64,000 nucleotides of DNA, from NCBI GenBank assembly GCA_036877525.1, contig JAZGTH010000088.1:2085001-2149000 (forward strand), written 5' to 3'. This document shows positions 56,150-64,000 of the stretch, one piece after another. The translations under genes and the position numbers were made by a program. The stretch is from Chromobotia macracanthus. Taxonomy: Eukaryota; Chordata; Actinopteri; Cypriniformes; Botiidae. A model generated the notes under the pieces. That model was given only the letters and a program-made list of their open reading frames with translations, was not told the DNA's origin and searched no databases. The stretch's first letter is position 1. Each line of letters starts with the position of its first letter.

Positions 56150-56380
56150 CCCAGCTAACAGGTTCATGTTCTCTAAAGGTTCTCTCAAACACATTCTTTT
56201 AGTAATGTAGGTAGAACTTTTTTAATGGTATTTATATTGCATGTCAAAACGTTGTTGTTAAGTTATTAGGGAACATTTTAAATACTCTAGAGAATTAAAA
56301 AACAAATTAAATAATGTTTATGTAACCAAGTAATAATGTTAATGCAATGTTTAAAAACAGCACATTTAAACATGCTAAAA
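56150..56380 (-). mobile_element. CAGCTAAC MITE copy downstream of the cpo copy
   Basis: It starts TACCCAGCTAACAGGTTCAT. It is absent from the paralogous flank of intact cpo, so it postdates the duplication or was lost there. Confidence 0.6.
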
Positions 56381-56429
56381 TTAAACAGCAAAACCTTGCG
56401 TTCATAACAAGAACGCAACAAAATGCATC

Positions 56430-57580
56430 TTAAAACGCATTAGTGCTGGAGATCCATAAAGCCGTCAGTGTTGTCCACAGGGTGGCTGACACAGTAATTG
56501 CTGAGCTAGTAAAAGTCTTATCATGTACATAATTTATGATGGATATCGCACCCTGGTAAGCCTCTTGACATGTGGGTTGAATCTGATCCTCTGGCAGAAG
56601 GAAGCCGTATTCTCCTTCATCACGTAACTCAAAAGTAAAGGAGTAGGGAATCCCGATGAGTCTTGCAAAATCACGAGATGAACCAGAATTTGAATCTGTG
56701 AAAAACATTTACGATCATCAATAACTACTGTTTAGACAGTAATCCACGTTAAAAAGAGCAGTGTTCCCCCATGAGGGAAAAAAACATGCAAACATGCACA
56801 AAGTATTTTCTTTTCTGATTTATTGTACATCTTAAAGCTGTCCATAACAGATCAGTGTTCAACATGATCTCCTTACCTGACCCAGATTCACAACAGTTAT
56901 TTTATAAAAATGATTCATAATTTGAGCTGATCAAACCCATGAGACCATTTATTGGAAGATTTTTAGAAAATACACATCAATACGTTATTGAGTTTTCATC
57001 CTATGGGAAATACTCACACAGAATATCTGGGGTGACAACTTTGTAGTCCTGGCCATGAACTGCTTTGATGGCTTTCGCTGCAGCGAGACCTACTTCCATC
57101 TACAAACACATCCAAAAACAGACATGCATGTTTTACAGTGTATGCTTATCTGCTGTAACTCCCAAACCTAACTTGTCACAAATGGATTTGGTTCTTATGT
57201 ATTTTACTTACAAGCTCATTGTAATTTGGTGATGATATGTTGGGATGTCCGTAGGGAACGAGGATCAGCTGACCAAAGGAGTGTATAGTGAGAAAGCAGA
57301 GAATTTTGTTCATATGGGCTTCCAAAAAATCTGTGACAGCTCAGGTGTCTAGTTCAGACAGAGTGTTCAGATCCCTGTACACCACTGAGCAGCAGTTACT
57401 GGAGACCCCAACCACTATAAACAAAAAGATTAAATAGCAGAACTAAATTAATTTATATTTATGGAGCAGGAAAGTTACTTACTCCCCCAGGTGTCATAAA
57501 AATTGCTATTAATATCAGTGCCAAAACATTTACAGTCTCCAGTGCCTGGTGATCTGGACTTCCTCCACAGCCGAGTCTTT

Positions 57581-57671
<91 letters not shown>

Positions 57672-57865
57672 TTATGTACAATTTATGCTACTTTTAAATT
57701 TGATTTGTGTTTATATAAAGATTATAGACACTCAGTAGAAGAACTCACTGTGTTATCCTTCCAGGAATAAATATATCCGTCCATGTTCAGCACTGGGGTG
57801 ATATAAAAGTCCAGATTTTTTAACAACAAGTTAATCTTTGAGTCTGTTTTATAGGAGCCCAGAAT
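56430..57865 (-). pseudogene. 5'-truncated tandem copy of cpo (exons 5 to 9)
   Basis: Five exons match cpo exons 5 to 9 in order, with splice sites: 57749-57865, 57483-57576, 57212-57414, 57018-57099, 56430-56695. Exons 1-4, including the signal peptide and the HAREW zinc site, are absent. An in-frame TGA lies at 57341-57343, in the exon 7 equivalent, where the intact gene has Gln. DLNRNF has become DINSNF, losing the carboxylate-binding Arg. The last exon is nevertheless open (266 bp, same length as cpo), and its 211 bp at 56438-56648 match 59690-59900 exactly by eye. Introns are kept, so this is a DNA-level duplication and not a retrocopy. It could still be transcribed as an alternative 3' end of cpo, but I see no sign of that. 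Confidence 0.88.
57579..57668. repeat. (AC)n microsatellite, about 43 units
   Basis: A long perfect AC run begins three bases upstream (on the gene strand) of the exon 6 equivalent of the cpo copy, in place of its polypyrimidine tract. The intact gene has only a short CACACACACA there. Confidence 0.9.
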
Positions 57866-58024
57866 CTGTTTTAGCAACAAAAAAAACAGTTAATATCAAA
57901 AAATGTCAAAAACGAACTTTGAAAATCTATAATGTTTCCATTTTGCATAACATTTAAACAGCCATACAAAAGATCTGCACAATGTTCATCTCATCTTTCA
58001 GAGATGCATGTAAGAAGGACAACA

Positions 58025-58228
58025 GGCAATGTTAGTTGATTTTTTTAACATCATATATCACAAGTTGTTAGTGTAAAATTTTTAAAACATTACAGAATTG
58101 ATAAATGTTTGAATAATGTTTTTATAACCAAGCAGTAATGTAATAACATTGCTAGAACTTTCAAAACAGCATTTTTAACATTTTTGTAACTAATAGAAAC
58201 AATATGAAAACTTTTTTACAACCTAAAA
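58025..58228 (-). mobile_element. CAGCTAAC MITE, terminus-less copy
   Basis: TTTTTAACATCATATATCAC to TTTTTTACAACCTAAAAT. Confidence 0.55.
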
Positions 58229-58549
58229 TCTGGAATCTGTTTATTATCTCAATTGTTTCTTAACACAAATGAGATAAAATGGAGATCAAATTGAGCCTGT
58301 GTCTCTTGCTATTCAGTTTTTTCTCCTGAGAAAAGACCTTAGAAATCTCATGTGTTTTTCAGTTTTAGAAGAGAACTGAACTGTTCTCAGATAAGCCAAA
58401 TTACTGAAGTGTGTAAATAAAAGTCAGAAATATGAAATTAAATTCTTGCATAAACAAATGATCTGAGCTATGATATTGAAATTTAATAGCTTCAGATTTT
58501 TACTGTATGGCAATAAATGTCTCATTTGTATGTATGATTTAAAGAGTCA

Positions 58550-58714
58550 AAGTGTTTTTTAGATGTTGTCTTAACATATTGCTTGGTCATAAGAATGTTA
58601 TACAAAGTTTTTTACAAACATTACACTAACAACTTAAGAAGAACATTTTTGATGTATATGTAACATTAAAAAAGCTTTGACGTTTTTATGATGAGAATGT
58701 TCCCTGTTAGCTGG
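58550..58714 (+). mobile_element. CAGCTAAC MITE, 3' part
   Basis: TTTTTTAGATGTTGTCTTAA to CCCTGTTAGCTGG. Confidence 0.6.
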
Positions 58715-59681
58715 CTATATAAGATTTCCATAAACTGATTTCTCTGGTCATGGTCATTGTCACAGATACTCAAATATATTTTAAAATAGATGTTAAAGCG
58801 TTACATTTGTAAGGTATTATTTTTATAAAGTAAATTGGAGAATTGGAGAAAAATCCCACGACAGTTTATCCTGTTTTTTAATCAAACTTTAATCAAAAGA
58901 TTTTTAACATTTAACATTCAGTCATAAATATTGTCCAGGCAGTCCATAAATATAATGTAGGCAGTGATACTGTATCATTTTATATAACTATATGGTTTAT
59001 ATGGTTATCTTTCAAAATGCCTGTGTGTTTTACATACTGTTGTGCTTATATATTACCTTTCCGAACAGCATATGAAGCGCATATGTTATCTTACTGCATG
59101 CTGCCTACACAGACAGTGTTCTAGAGTTTGAGACAGAGCCCATGTATCTCATCATCAGTGATGGAGGAGTTTCCATCACACTGCATTGCTATGAAATGTT
59201 GAACTGTACTGCCATCAGCTAGTCAAGCGAGGCACTGCATCTAATATTGACAGCCAGCCAGAAAGCATGAAATATACCAAGACAACAAAACACAAATCCA
59301 AAAACAATGCGATAATGGGATTAATAACAGCAGATCTAGCATGCCCTGAAATGAATTAATAAATCATAAACATTACGCTTTTTAATACTAACACACAAAA
59401 GCAATTTAATTTAGATTTTATGCAACATATAAAGTAAAAAAATGATTTGCTTTAGTTTGACTTATACATTCATTAACTTATTGTGGCTCCAATTTATATA
59501 GCTAACACGTTCAAACATTAAAACTCAAATAAGCAATTAAAAAAAAATTGAAAATAAAATTTACACAATGTACTTTTTCTTAGCTTTGTCTTATTGTAGA
59601 CAAACATCCTACGTACATATAAATTAACAGGAAGGTCATCAACAATTTTGTATAACAAAACAGGATGTGTTCCATCGTGGT

Positions 59682-59947
59682 CTAAAACACATTAGTGCTG
59701 GAGATCCATAAAGCCGTCAGTGTTGTCCACAGGGTGGCTGACACAGTAATTGCTGAGCTAGTAAAAGTCTTATCATGTACATAATTTATGATGGATATCG
59801 CACCCTGGTAAGCCTCTTGACATGTGGGTTGAATCTGATCCTCTGGCAGAAGGAAGCCGTATTCTCCTTCATCACGTAACTCAAAAGTAAAGGAGTAGGG
59901 TATCCCAATGAGTCTCGCAAAATCACGAGATGAACCAGAATTGGGGT
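59682..59947 (-). CDS. cpo: cpo exon 9: catalytic Glu and C-terminus
   Basis: The acceptor is TTTTTCACAG|A and the stop is TAG at 59682-59684. It encodes SGSSRDFARLIGIPYS, TFELRDEGEYGFLLPEDQIQ, PTCQEAYQGAISIIN and a moderately hydrophobic C-terminus. It holds the acidic-specificity Arg and the catalytic Glu270. Confidence 0.95.
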
Positions 59948-62695
59948 CTGTGAAAAATATTGAGCATCATTATAACTGTTGCTGTAGTATATACAACTGC
60001 TGTAGTATATACAACATTACCAGTAGATGTTATACACCCTAAACACTCGAAAGAGGGAGTGTACATGGACAGTTTTCTTTTTTAAGAGTGTGTATACGCA
60101 GCTTACTAAGTTGATGTGATGTGACGGAGTCAATTGATCTTCCAGTGAGTCAGTGATATAGACATGGTTAATGAGTCTACAAATGCCTTTTGATTGAAAA
60201 GATCCTACAGGAAATACTCACACAGAATATCTGGGGGTGTGCCAACTTTGTAGTCCTTCCCATGAACTGCTTTGATGGCTTTAGCTGCAGCGAGACCTAC
60301 TTCCATCTACAAACACACCCAAAAACAGACATGCATGTTTATAACTGTGTATGCAGAACATTGGCTAACGTTCTCTAAAAGTTCTCTGAATGTTCTTTTA
60401 AAGTCTAAAATCTAAAATGTTCCAGCATGTTAGTAGAACTTGATTTAGTGGTAGATGTCATTAGCATAAAATAGAACATAAACTGGTTAGCTGCATACAG
60501 GCTGAGCCCCATTTGTGATTATTATACGTACAAGTTCATTATAATTTGGTGCTGAGATGTTGGGATGTCCGTACGGGACGAGGATCAGCTGACTGTAGGA
60601 ATGGATCGTGAGATAACAGAGAATTGTGTTTTGATGAGCTCCCAAAAAATCAGTGACGGCTTGGGCCTCTGGTTCAGACAGAGCAGTCTGACCGTTGTAG
60701 ATCTCCGAGCAACAGTTCCTGGAAACACCGACCACTATACACCGAACAAACCGAGAGACAATAAAAGATGATGTTATGATGAACTACTCACATAAATAAC
60801 TCTTAATGCTGCTCCAGAACTTGACTGAAAAGTGTCACTTACTCCCCCAGTTAGCATAAAAGTTACGATTGAGGTCTGTGCCAAAACATTTACAGTCTCC
60901 AGTGCCTGGTGACCTGGACTTCCTCCACAGCCGAGTCTTTAAAAACACATCACACACACATTTCTTAAAAAGCAATACATTGCATTTTTCATTATGTTAC
61001 AGCCATGTAAGCAAATGATGAATGAGTTTTCCAGATGTAGCTTGCAAATATTCTAGATTATTTCAAATGTCTGTGAAACAGAAGTTTTCAGTCATTGGTT
61101 GAACTCACTGTGTTATCCTTCCAGGAATAAATATATCCGTCCATGTTCAGCACTGGGGTGATGTAAAAGTCCAGATTTTTGAACAACAAGTTCATCTTTG
61201 AGTCTGTTTTATAGGAGCCCAGAATCTGTTTCAGCAAAGAAACAGAAAACACCCAAACGAATGCAGTCACATTTATTATAACTGCAGTGCTAATATGTAT
61301 GAACTAGAAAATCATCTAGTAATCAACCATTTGGACTTGTTTACATGTCAGGGGCTACAGAAATAACAGTTGTGGTAAACAATAACCAGCTAACAGAGAA
61401 CATTCCCAGAACACTCTCTCAGAGTTCTCAAAAACATTCTTGCAGTAACATTAGTAAAACATATTTTAACGTTACATATCATATATCAAAAACTTTATTC
61501 TTAAGATGTTCTTATATCCAAGCAATAATAGTAATACAATGTCTAAAAAACTGGGCATTTTAAACATTTCTGTAACTATCAAAATAACATTTGAACATTT
61601 TCGTTACTTAATGGAAATGTTAGGGAAACATTCTGACAACCTAAAATTATTAGCTGGGAAGGGCTGTTTAATACTGTGAATACAGTCACGACTGAAGGGG
61701 TTACTGGCTCTTTCACGGTATATTACAGTCTCTCATACAGTCGTGTATCTTTACTGTAATTGTACTGTAAAGTTTACTGTACTACTGTAATCTTTACTCA
61801 CCTCTTTAATGAAATGCTGGCAGAAAGCAGGGGCGATCCACTCTCTGGCGTGGATTCCACAGTCCATCCAAACTGCCTTCTTTGGTGTGCTGCTTTTAAA
61901 GCCAATCTGCACATCAACATGTACATAAAGACTTTTAGATCTCAAAGATTATGGATCTCATGATTTTAGAACACATATTTCTATACTAATATCTAATATA
62001 CTAATATACCTTCAGTAATGTAATGTTCCTCTTCTCATAAGTTTGTCCATATATCATACTGGACACAACGTCTGGATTTTCTCTCTCAGTCTGAATCATC
62101 CAGGCTGAAATCTGTGTGGAGAGATTATCAGAGCAGTGCATGTGTCAGTCAGTCAGTGAAATAATGATATTTTATTATCAGAGATTCATCTCACCTCATC
62201 CATTGTGTGATATTTAGTATAATCATACGCTTTGTTCTCCAGTCCAGCAACAATTCTGTAATACATTTAACATCAAATGAGAAAAATTCTTCTGAAATTC
62301 CAGAAAAAAGGGTTTAAAATATAGTTACTTACTTATAGATACTTTTTCAAAAGTTTTACACAGTTTTGAGATTGTTCAACAAAATGTATCAGATATTCTA
62401 TATAACAAAGCAGTTAAACGTCACTGGTATTTGTTTCTATTGTCAAATTTTGACAACCATTTTATATGTTAATGTATATATAGTTATATAAGTTTAATTA
62501 AACAATCATAATTTTCCATTATGAAAAGTAATAATATGAATATAAAATGAATAAATACTTTGTCTTTCTTGAACCATCATAACTCCTACAGTACGTTGTA
62601 CTGTGGAAACCATTTAAATGACAATGAAATAACTCTTACCGGCTCTGGCCCGACAGAACCAGCAGCATCAAAGCAGATAAAACTGAGCCCAGCAT
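59682..62695 (-). CDS. cpo: carboxypeptidase O, complete nine-exon gene
   Basis: CPO is a zinc metallocarboxypeptidase (M14A), GPI-anchored on the intestinal brush border in mammals, that removes C-terminal acidic residues. Exons in transcript order: 62640-62695, 62195-62255, 62010-62111, 61802-61906, 61109-61225, 60843-60936, 60532-60734, 60222-60306, 59682-59947. All are in phase and give 362 residues, close to human CPO. A signal peptide (MLGSVLSALMLLVLSGQS) leads directly into the catalytic domain, so the usual ~90-residue activation peptide is absent, as in CPO. Zinc ligands are in GIHAREW and TIHSY. Substrate-binding DLNRNF and catalytic TFELRDEGEYGF are intact. At the specificity position (CPA Ile255) the motif is SGSSRDF, with the Arg that gives CPO its acidic preference. 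A hydrophobic C-terminus after FTSSAITV could be a GPI signal (inference). Confidence 0.94.
60222..60306 (-). CDS. cpo: cpo exon 8
   Basis: The acceptor is GTTTGTAG|A and the donor is CTGT|GTGAGT. It encodes MEVGLAAAKAIKAVHGKDYK, VGTPPDIL. It is three bases longer than the pseudogene copy. Confidence 0.91.
60355..60493 (-). mobile_element. CAGCTAAC MITE fragment in cpo intron 7
   Basis: AGAACATTGGCTAACGTTCT to TGGTTAGCTG. It makes this intron 225 bp against 112 bp in the duplicate. Confidence 0.6.
60532..60734 (-). CDS. cpo: cpo exon 7: third zinc ligand
   Basis: The acceptor is GTGTATAG|T and the donor is CTT|GTACGT (weaker than the GTAAGT of the pseudogene copy). It encodes VGVSRNCCSEIYNG, LSEPEAQAVTDFL, TIHSYSQLILVPYGHPN and NYNEL. 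His196 is in TIHSY. Confidence 0.93.
60843..60936 (-). CDS. cpo: cpo exon 6: substrate-binding DLNRNF
   Basis: The acceptor is TTTTAAAG|A and the donor is GGGA|GTAAGT. It encodes RLWRKSRSPGTGDCKCFGTD then LNRNFYANWG. Asn144 and Arg145 of the CPA family, which bind the C-terminal carboxylate, are intact. Confidence 0.94.
61109..61225 (-). CDS. cpo: cpo exon 5
   Basis: The acceptor is GAAACAG|A and the donor is ACA|GTGAGT. It is 39 codons, including NLDFYITPVLNMDGYIYSW, a conserved M14A core segment. It differs from the pseudogene copy (57749-57865) at only three sites by eye. Confidence 0.94.
61387..61659 (-). mobile_element. CAGCTAAC MITE, both ends present, in cpo intron 4
   Basis: CCAGCTAACAGAGAACATTC to AAAATTATTAGCTGGG. 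Confidence 0.7.
61802..61906 (-). CDS. cpo: cpo exon 4: zinc-binding HAREW motif
   Basis: The acceptor is ATGTGCAG|A and the donor is GAG|GTGAGT. It encodes IGFKSSTPKKAVWMDCGIHA, REWIAPAFCQHFIKE. His69 and Glu72 (CPA numbering) bind zinc, and Arg71 contacts substrate. Confidence 0.95.
62010..62111 (-). CDS. cpo: cpo exon 3
   Basis: The acceptor is CCACACAG|A and the donor is AAG|GTATAT. It encodes ISAWMIQTERENPDVVSSM and IYGQTYEKRNITLLK, the helix and strand that precede the zinc site. Confidence 0.91.
62195..62255 (-). CDS. cpo: cpo exon 2
   Basis: The acceptor is GTATTACAG|A and the donor is GAG|GTGAGA. It encodes IVAGLENKAYDYTKYHTMDE. YDYTKYH is the conserved N-terminus of M14A catalytic domains, reached right after the signal peptide. 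Confidence 0.9.
62640..62695 (-). CDS. cpo: cpo exon 1: start codon and signal peptide
   Basis: The ATG is at 62693-62695, chosen because it starts a classic Leu/Val-rich signal peptide, and the exon ends at CCG|GTAAGA. The codon split across the intron becomes Arg when joined to exon 2. Confidence 0.9.
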
Positions 62696-62756
62696 GATTC
62701 TGTTGTATTTTGGTCTTTTAGAACCTGAATGTATGAACTTGGTACATCTGACTTGA

Positions 62757-62762
62757 TTTATA
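62757..62762 (-). promoter_or_regulatory. candidate TATA box of cpo
   Basis: TATAAA on the minus strand lies about 62 bases upstream of the cpo ATG, so initiation near 62730 would leave a short 5' UTR. The other strand reads ATTTATAAAC, which also fits the TTTAT-type site of intestinal CDX factors. This suits a brush-border gene but is inference. Confidence 0.5.
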
Positions 62763-62936
62763 AACATACAGTATCTCAGTCTGATGACAGCACAGATCAG
62801 ACACCGCCTCCACCGCAAGACAAATGCACAGATAACTCTCCATCATAGTTAATATTTAAACACAAGATATGCTTTCACATGTTAAAACAACATTATCCCA
62901 TAGTAAATTATTAACAATTATACTCATCATATACTG

Positions 62937-63226
62937 ATGCTAATAATTGTTGTAAAAATGTTTCCATTAGGTGACGAAAAGGTTAAACATTTTATTTGTG
63001 AATGTTCTAGGAATGTTTTAGATATTTTAATTATTAACATTATTGCTTTGTTATAAGAACGTTATTCAAACATTTTTTAATTTCGCAACATTTTAAAATG
63101 TTTCACAACTTAAGAATAACGTTACACAGTATACAAGATATACTAATGTTACTGCAAGAATATTTTGGACAACTTTGAGAGAACTTTTAGAGAACATTAG
63201 CCAATGTTCTGAGAACGTTAGCTGGG
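62937..63226 (+). mobile_element. CAGCTAAC MITE upstream of cpo
   Basis: GCTAATAATTGTTGTAAAAA to GAGAACGTTAGCTGGG. It lies about 240 bases upstream of the cpo start. Confidence 0.65.
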
Positions 63227-63458
63227 CAGGGGCCGGGATGCATTCCCACTCAATTCACAAATTCGTATAATTGTAGTTTATTTTTTCTGTTTGCAGAATG
63301 AAATGAGAGAAAGTCCAAAGACTGTATGACTGTAAAGGCTTATGACTGTATTATCTTACATATCATAATCATTAACAGTGACTGCTGTCAACACGTTTAA
63401 GCTTTACAATAAAGTCCATGTTATGTAAGGCAGTATTTCTCTCACGTTCTCTCATTTC

Positions 63459-63542
63459 TCTCACTTCAGGTGAGTTGGGGAAGCCCCGCCCTCTCTCTCT
63501 CTCTCTCTCTCTGTGGACTTCAGGTGAGTTGAGGAAGCCCCG

Positions 63543-63593
<51 letters not shown>

Positions 63594-63614
63594 GACTTCA
63601 GGTGAGTTGAGGAA

Positions 63615-63651
<37 letters not shown>

Positions 63652-63725
63652 GACTTCAGGTGAGTTGAGGAAGCCCCGCCTCTCTCTCTCTCTCTCTCTG
63701 TGGACTTGAGGTGAGTTGAGGAAGC

Positions 63726-63773
<48 letters not shown>

Positions 63774-63800
63774 GACTTCAGGTGAGTTGAGGAAGCCCCG

Positions 63801-63833
<33 letters not shown>

Positions 63834-64000
63834 GACTTCAGGTGAGTTGAGGAAGCCCCGCTCTCTCTCTCTCTCTCTCTCTCTGTGGACTTCAGGTGAA
63901 TTGAGGAAGCCCCGCCCTCTCTCTCTCTCTCTCTCTGTGGACTTCAGGTGAGTTGAGGAAGCCCTGCCCTCTCTCTCTCTCTCTCTCTCTCTGTGGACTT
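63459..64000. repeat. minisatellite of (CT)n plus GGACTTCAGGTGAGTTGAGG
   Basis: Nine units run to the window edge and probably beyond. Each is a (CT)n run of variable length, then GTGGACTTCAGGTGAGTTG and AGGAAGCCCCGCC. The (CT)n length sets a period of about 45 to 85 bases. Seven units carry CAG|GTGAGT exactly, one has GAG|GTGAGT (63708) and one CAG|GTGAAT (63893). Confidence 0.9.

Larger units (their letters stand above)
55915..57880 (+). repeat. tandem segmental duplication, copy 2 (pairs with 59205-61235)
   Basis: Homology to the cpo 3' half extends beyond the coding exons. TACTGCCCTCAGCTGGTCAA near 55920 pairs with TACTGCCATCAGCTAGTCAA near 59208, and intron stretches around exons 5 and 8 also match. 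The MITE at 56150-56380 is present only in this copy's 3' flank. The gene-distal end of homology is near 57880. Confidence 0.75.
57881..59204. other. spacer between the two cpo segments
   Basis: Two MITE fragments and AT-rich unique sequence. No match to cpo exons 1-4 (signal peptide or HAREW) was found on either strand, so the second copy is truly truncated. Confidence 0.65.
59205..61235 (+). repeat. tandem segmental duplication, copy 1 (source side, cpo 3' half)
   Basis: This is the counterpart of 55915-57880. It has its own MITE insertion at 60355-60493 in cpo intron 7, which the paralogous 112-bp intron of the other copy lacks. It has no (AC)n tract like the one next to exon 6 of the copy. 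Confidence 0.75.

Noticed and set aside
57341..57343. TGA in the cpo copy as a selenocysteine codon
   Set aside because: Metallocarboxypeptidases have no Sec at this place, the intact copy has Gln, and other inactivating changes are present.
59682..62695. Assignment as pancreatic carboxypeptidase A or B
   Set aside because: No activation peptide, Arg at the specificity position (Ile in CPA and Asp in CPB), and the hydrophobic C-terminal extension point to CPO.
63418..63663. Leu/Ser-rich 81-codon open frame
   Set aside because: Translation of the (CT)n-containing minisatellite.

Overview
This window is vertebrate nuclear DNA, almost certainly from a teleost fish and probably a cyprinid or close relative. 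It has short coding exons with GT-AG introns, many simple repeats, and several dispersed repeat families I associate with cyprinid genomes: a MITE with CAGCTAAC-type ends, tRNA-derived SINE remnants, and GTTGCTAGG-type and GGTTCTTTA-type repeats. Nothing bacterial or viral was seen. The species is an inference.

Region 1 (1 to about 49.35 kb, + strand) is neuropilin-2 (nrp2). Fourteen constant exons (5813-38684) join with perfect phase and encode two CUB domains, two F5/8-type C domains, a linker, a MAM domain and a juxtamembrane piece. Three alternative 3' exons follow: a terminal exon with its own membrane segment and tail (40817-41106, the NRP2b type), a 60-bp cassette (45947-46006), and a second terminal exon ending CCSEA (47339-47643, the NRP2a type). 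Exon 1 (signal peptide) was not found and probably lies upstream. The layout matches the 17-exon, 16a/16b structure I recall for mammalian NRP2.

Region 2 (about 49.35-55.9 kb) is intergenic and holds only repeats that I can recognise.

Region 3 (about 55.9-62.8 kb, - strand) holds carboxypeptidase O (cpo). One complete nine-exon gene (62695 down to 59682, 362 residues) has the metallocarboxypeptidase active site, no activation propeptide, and an Arg at the specificity position that marks CPO. Downstream of it lies a 5'-truncated tandem copy of the last five exons (57865 down to 56430). That copy has an in-frame stop and a damaged substrate-binding motif, but its last exon is almost identical to the intact gene's. 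The two copies are a mosaic of identical and diverged blocks, as expected from gene conversion. In mammals NRP2 and CPO lie in the same chromosomal region, so the linkage here looks ancestral.

Region 4 (63.46-64.0 kb) is a minisatellite in which each unit places a (CT)n tract next to CAG|GTGAGT, the layout of a recursive (zero-length exon) splice site.

Other points of interest: a GC-AG intron in nrp2; a weak donor and 91-bp intron after exon 9 whose retention would give a soluble receptor; an Ala in place of a ligand-pocket Thr in b1; a solo LTR with a 5-bp target duplication nested in an older repeat; and a 1.3-kb, 25-bp-unit minisatellite between the alternative last exons. No wholly novel gene system was found. 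Exon boundaries were placed by eye from splice signals and phase, and family comparisons are from memory.
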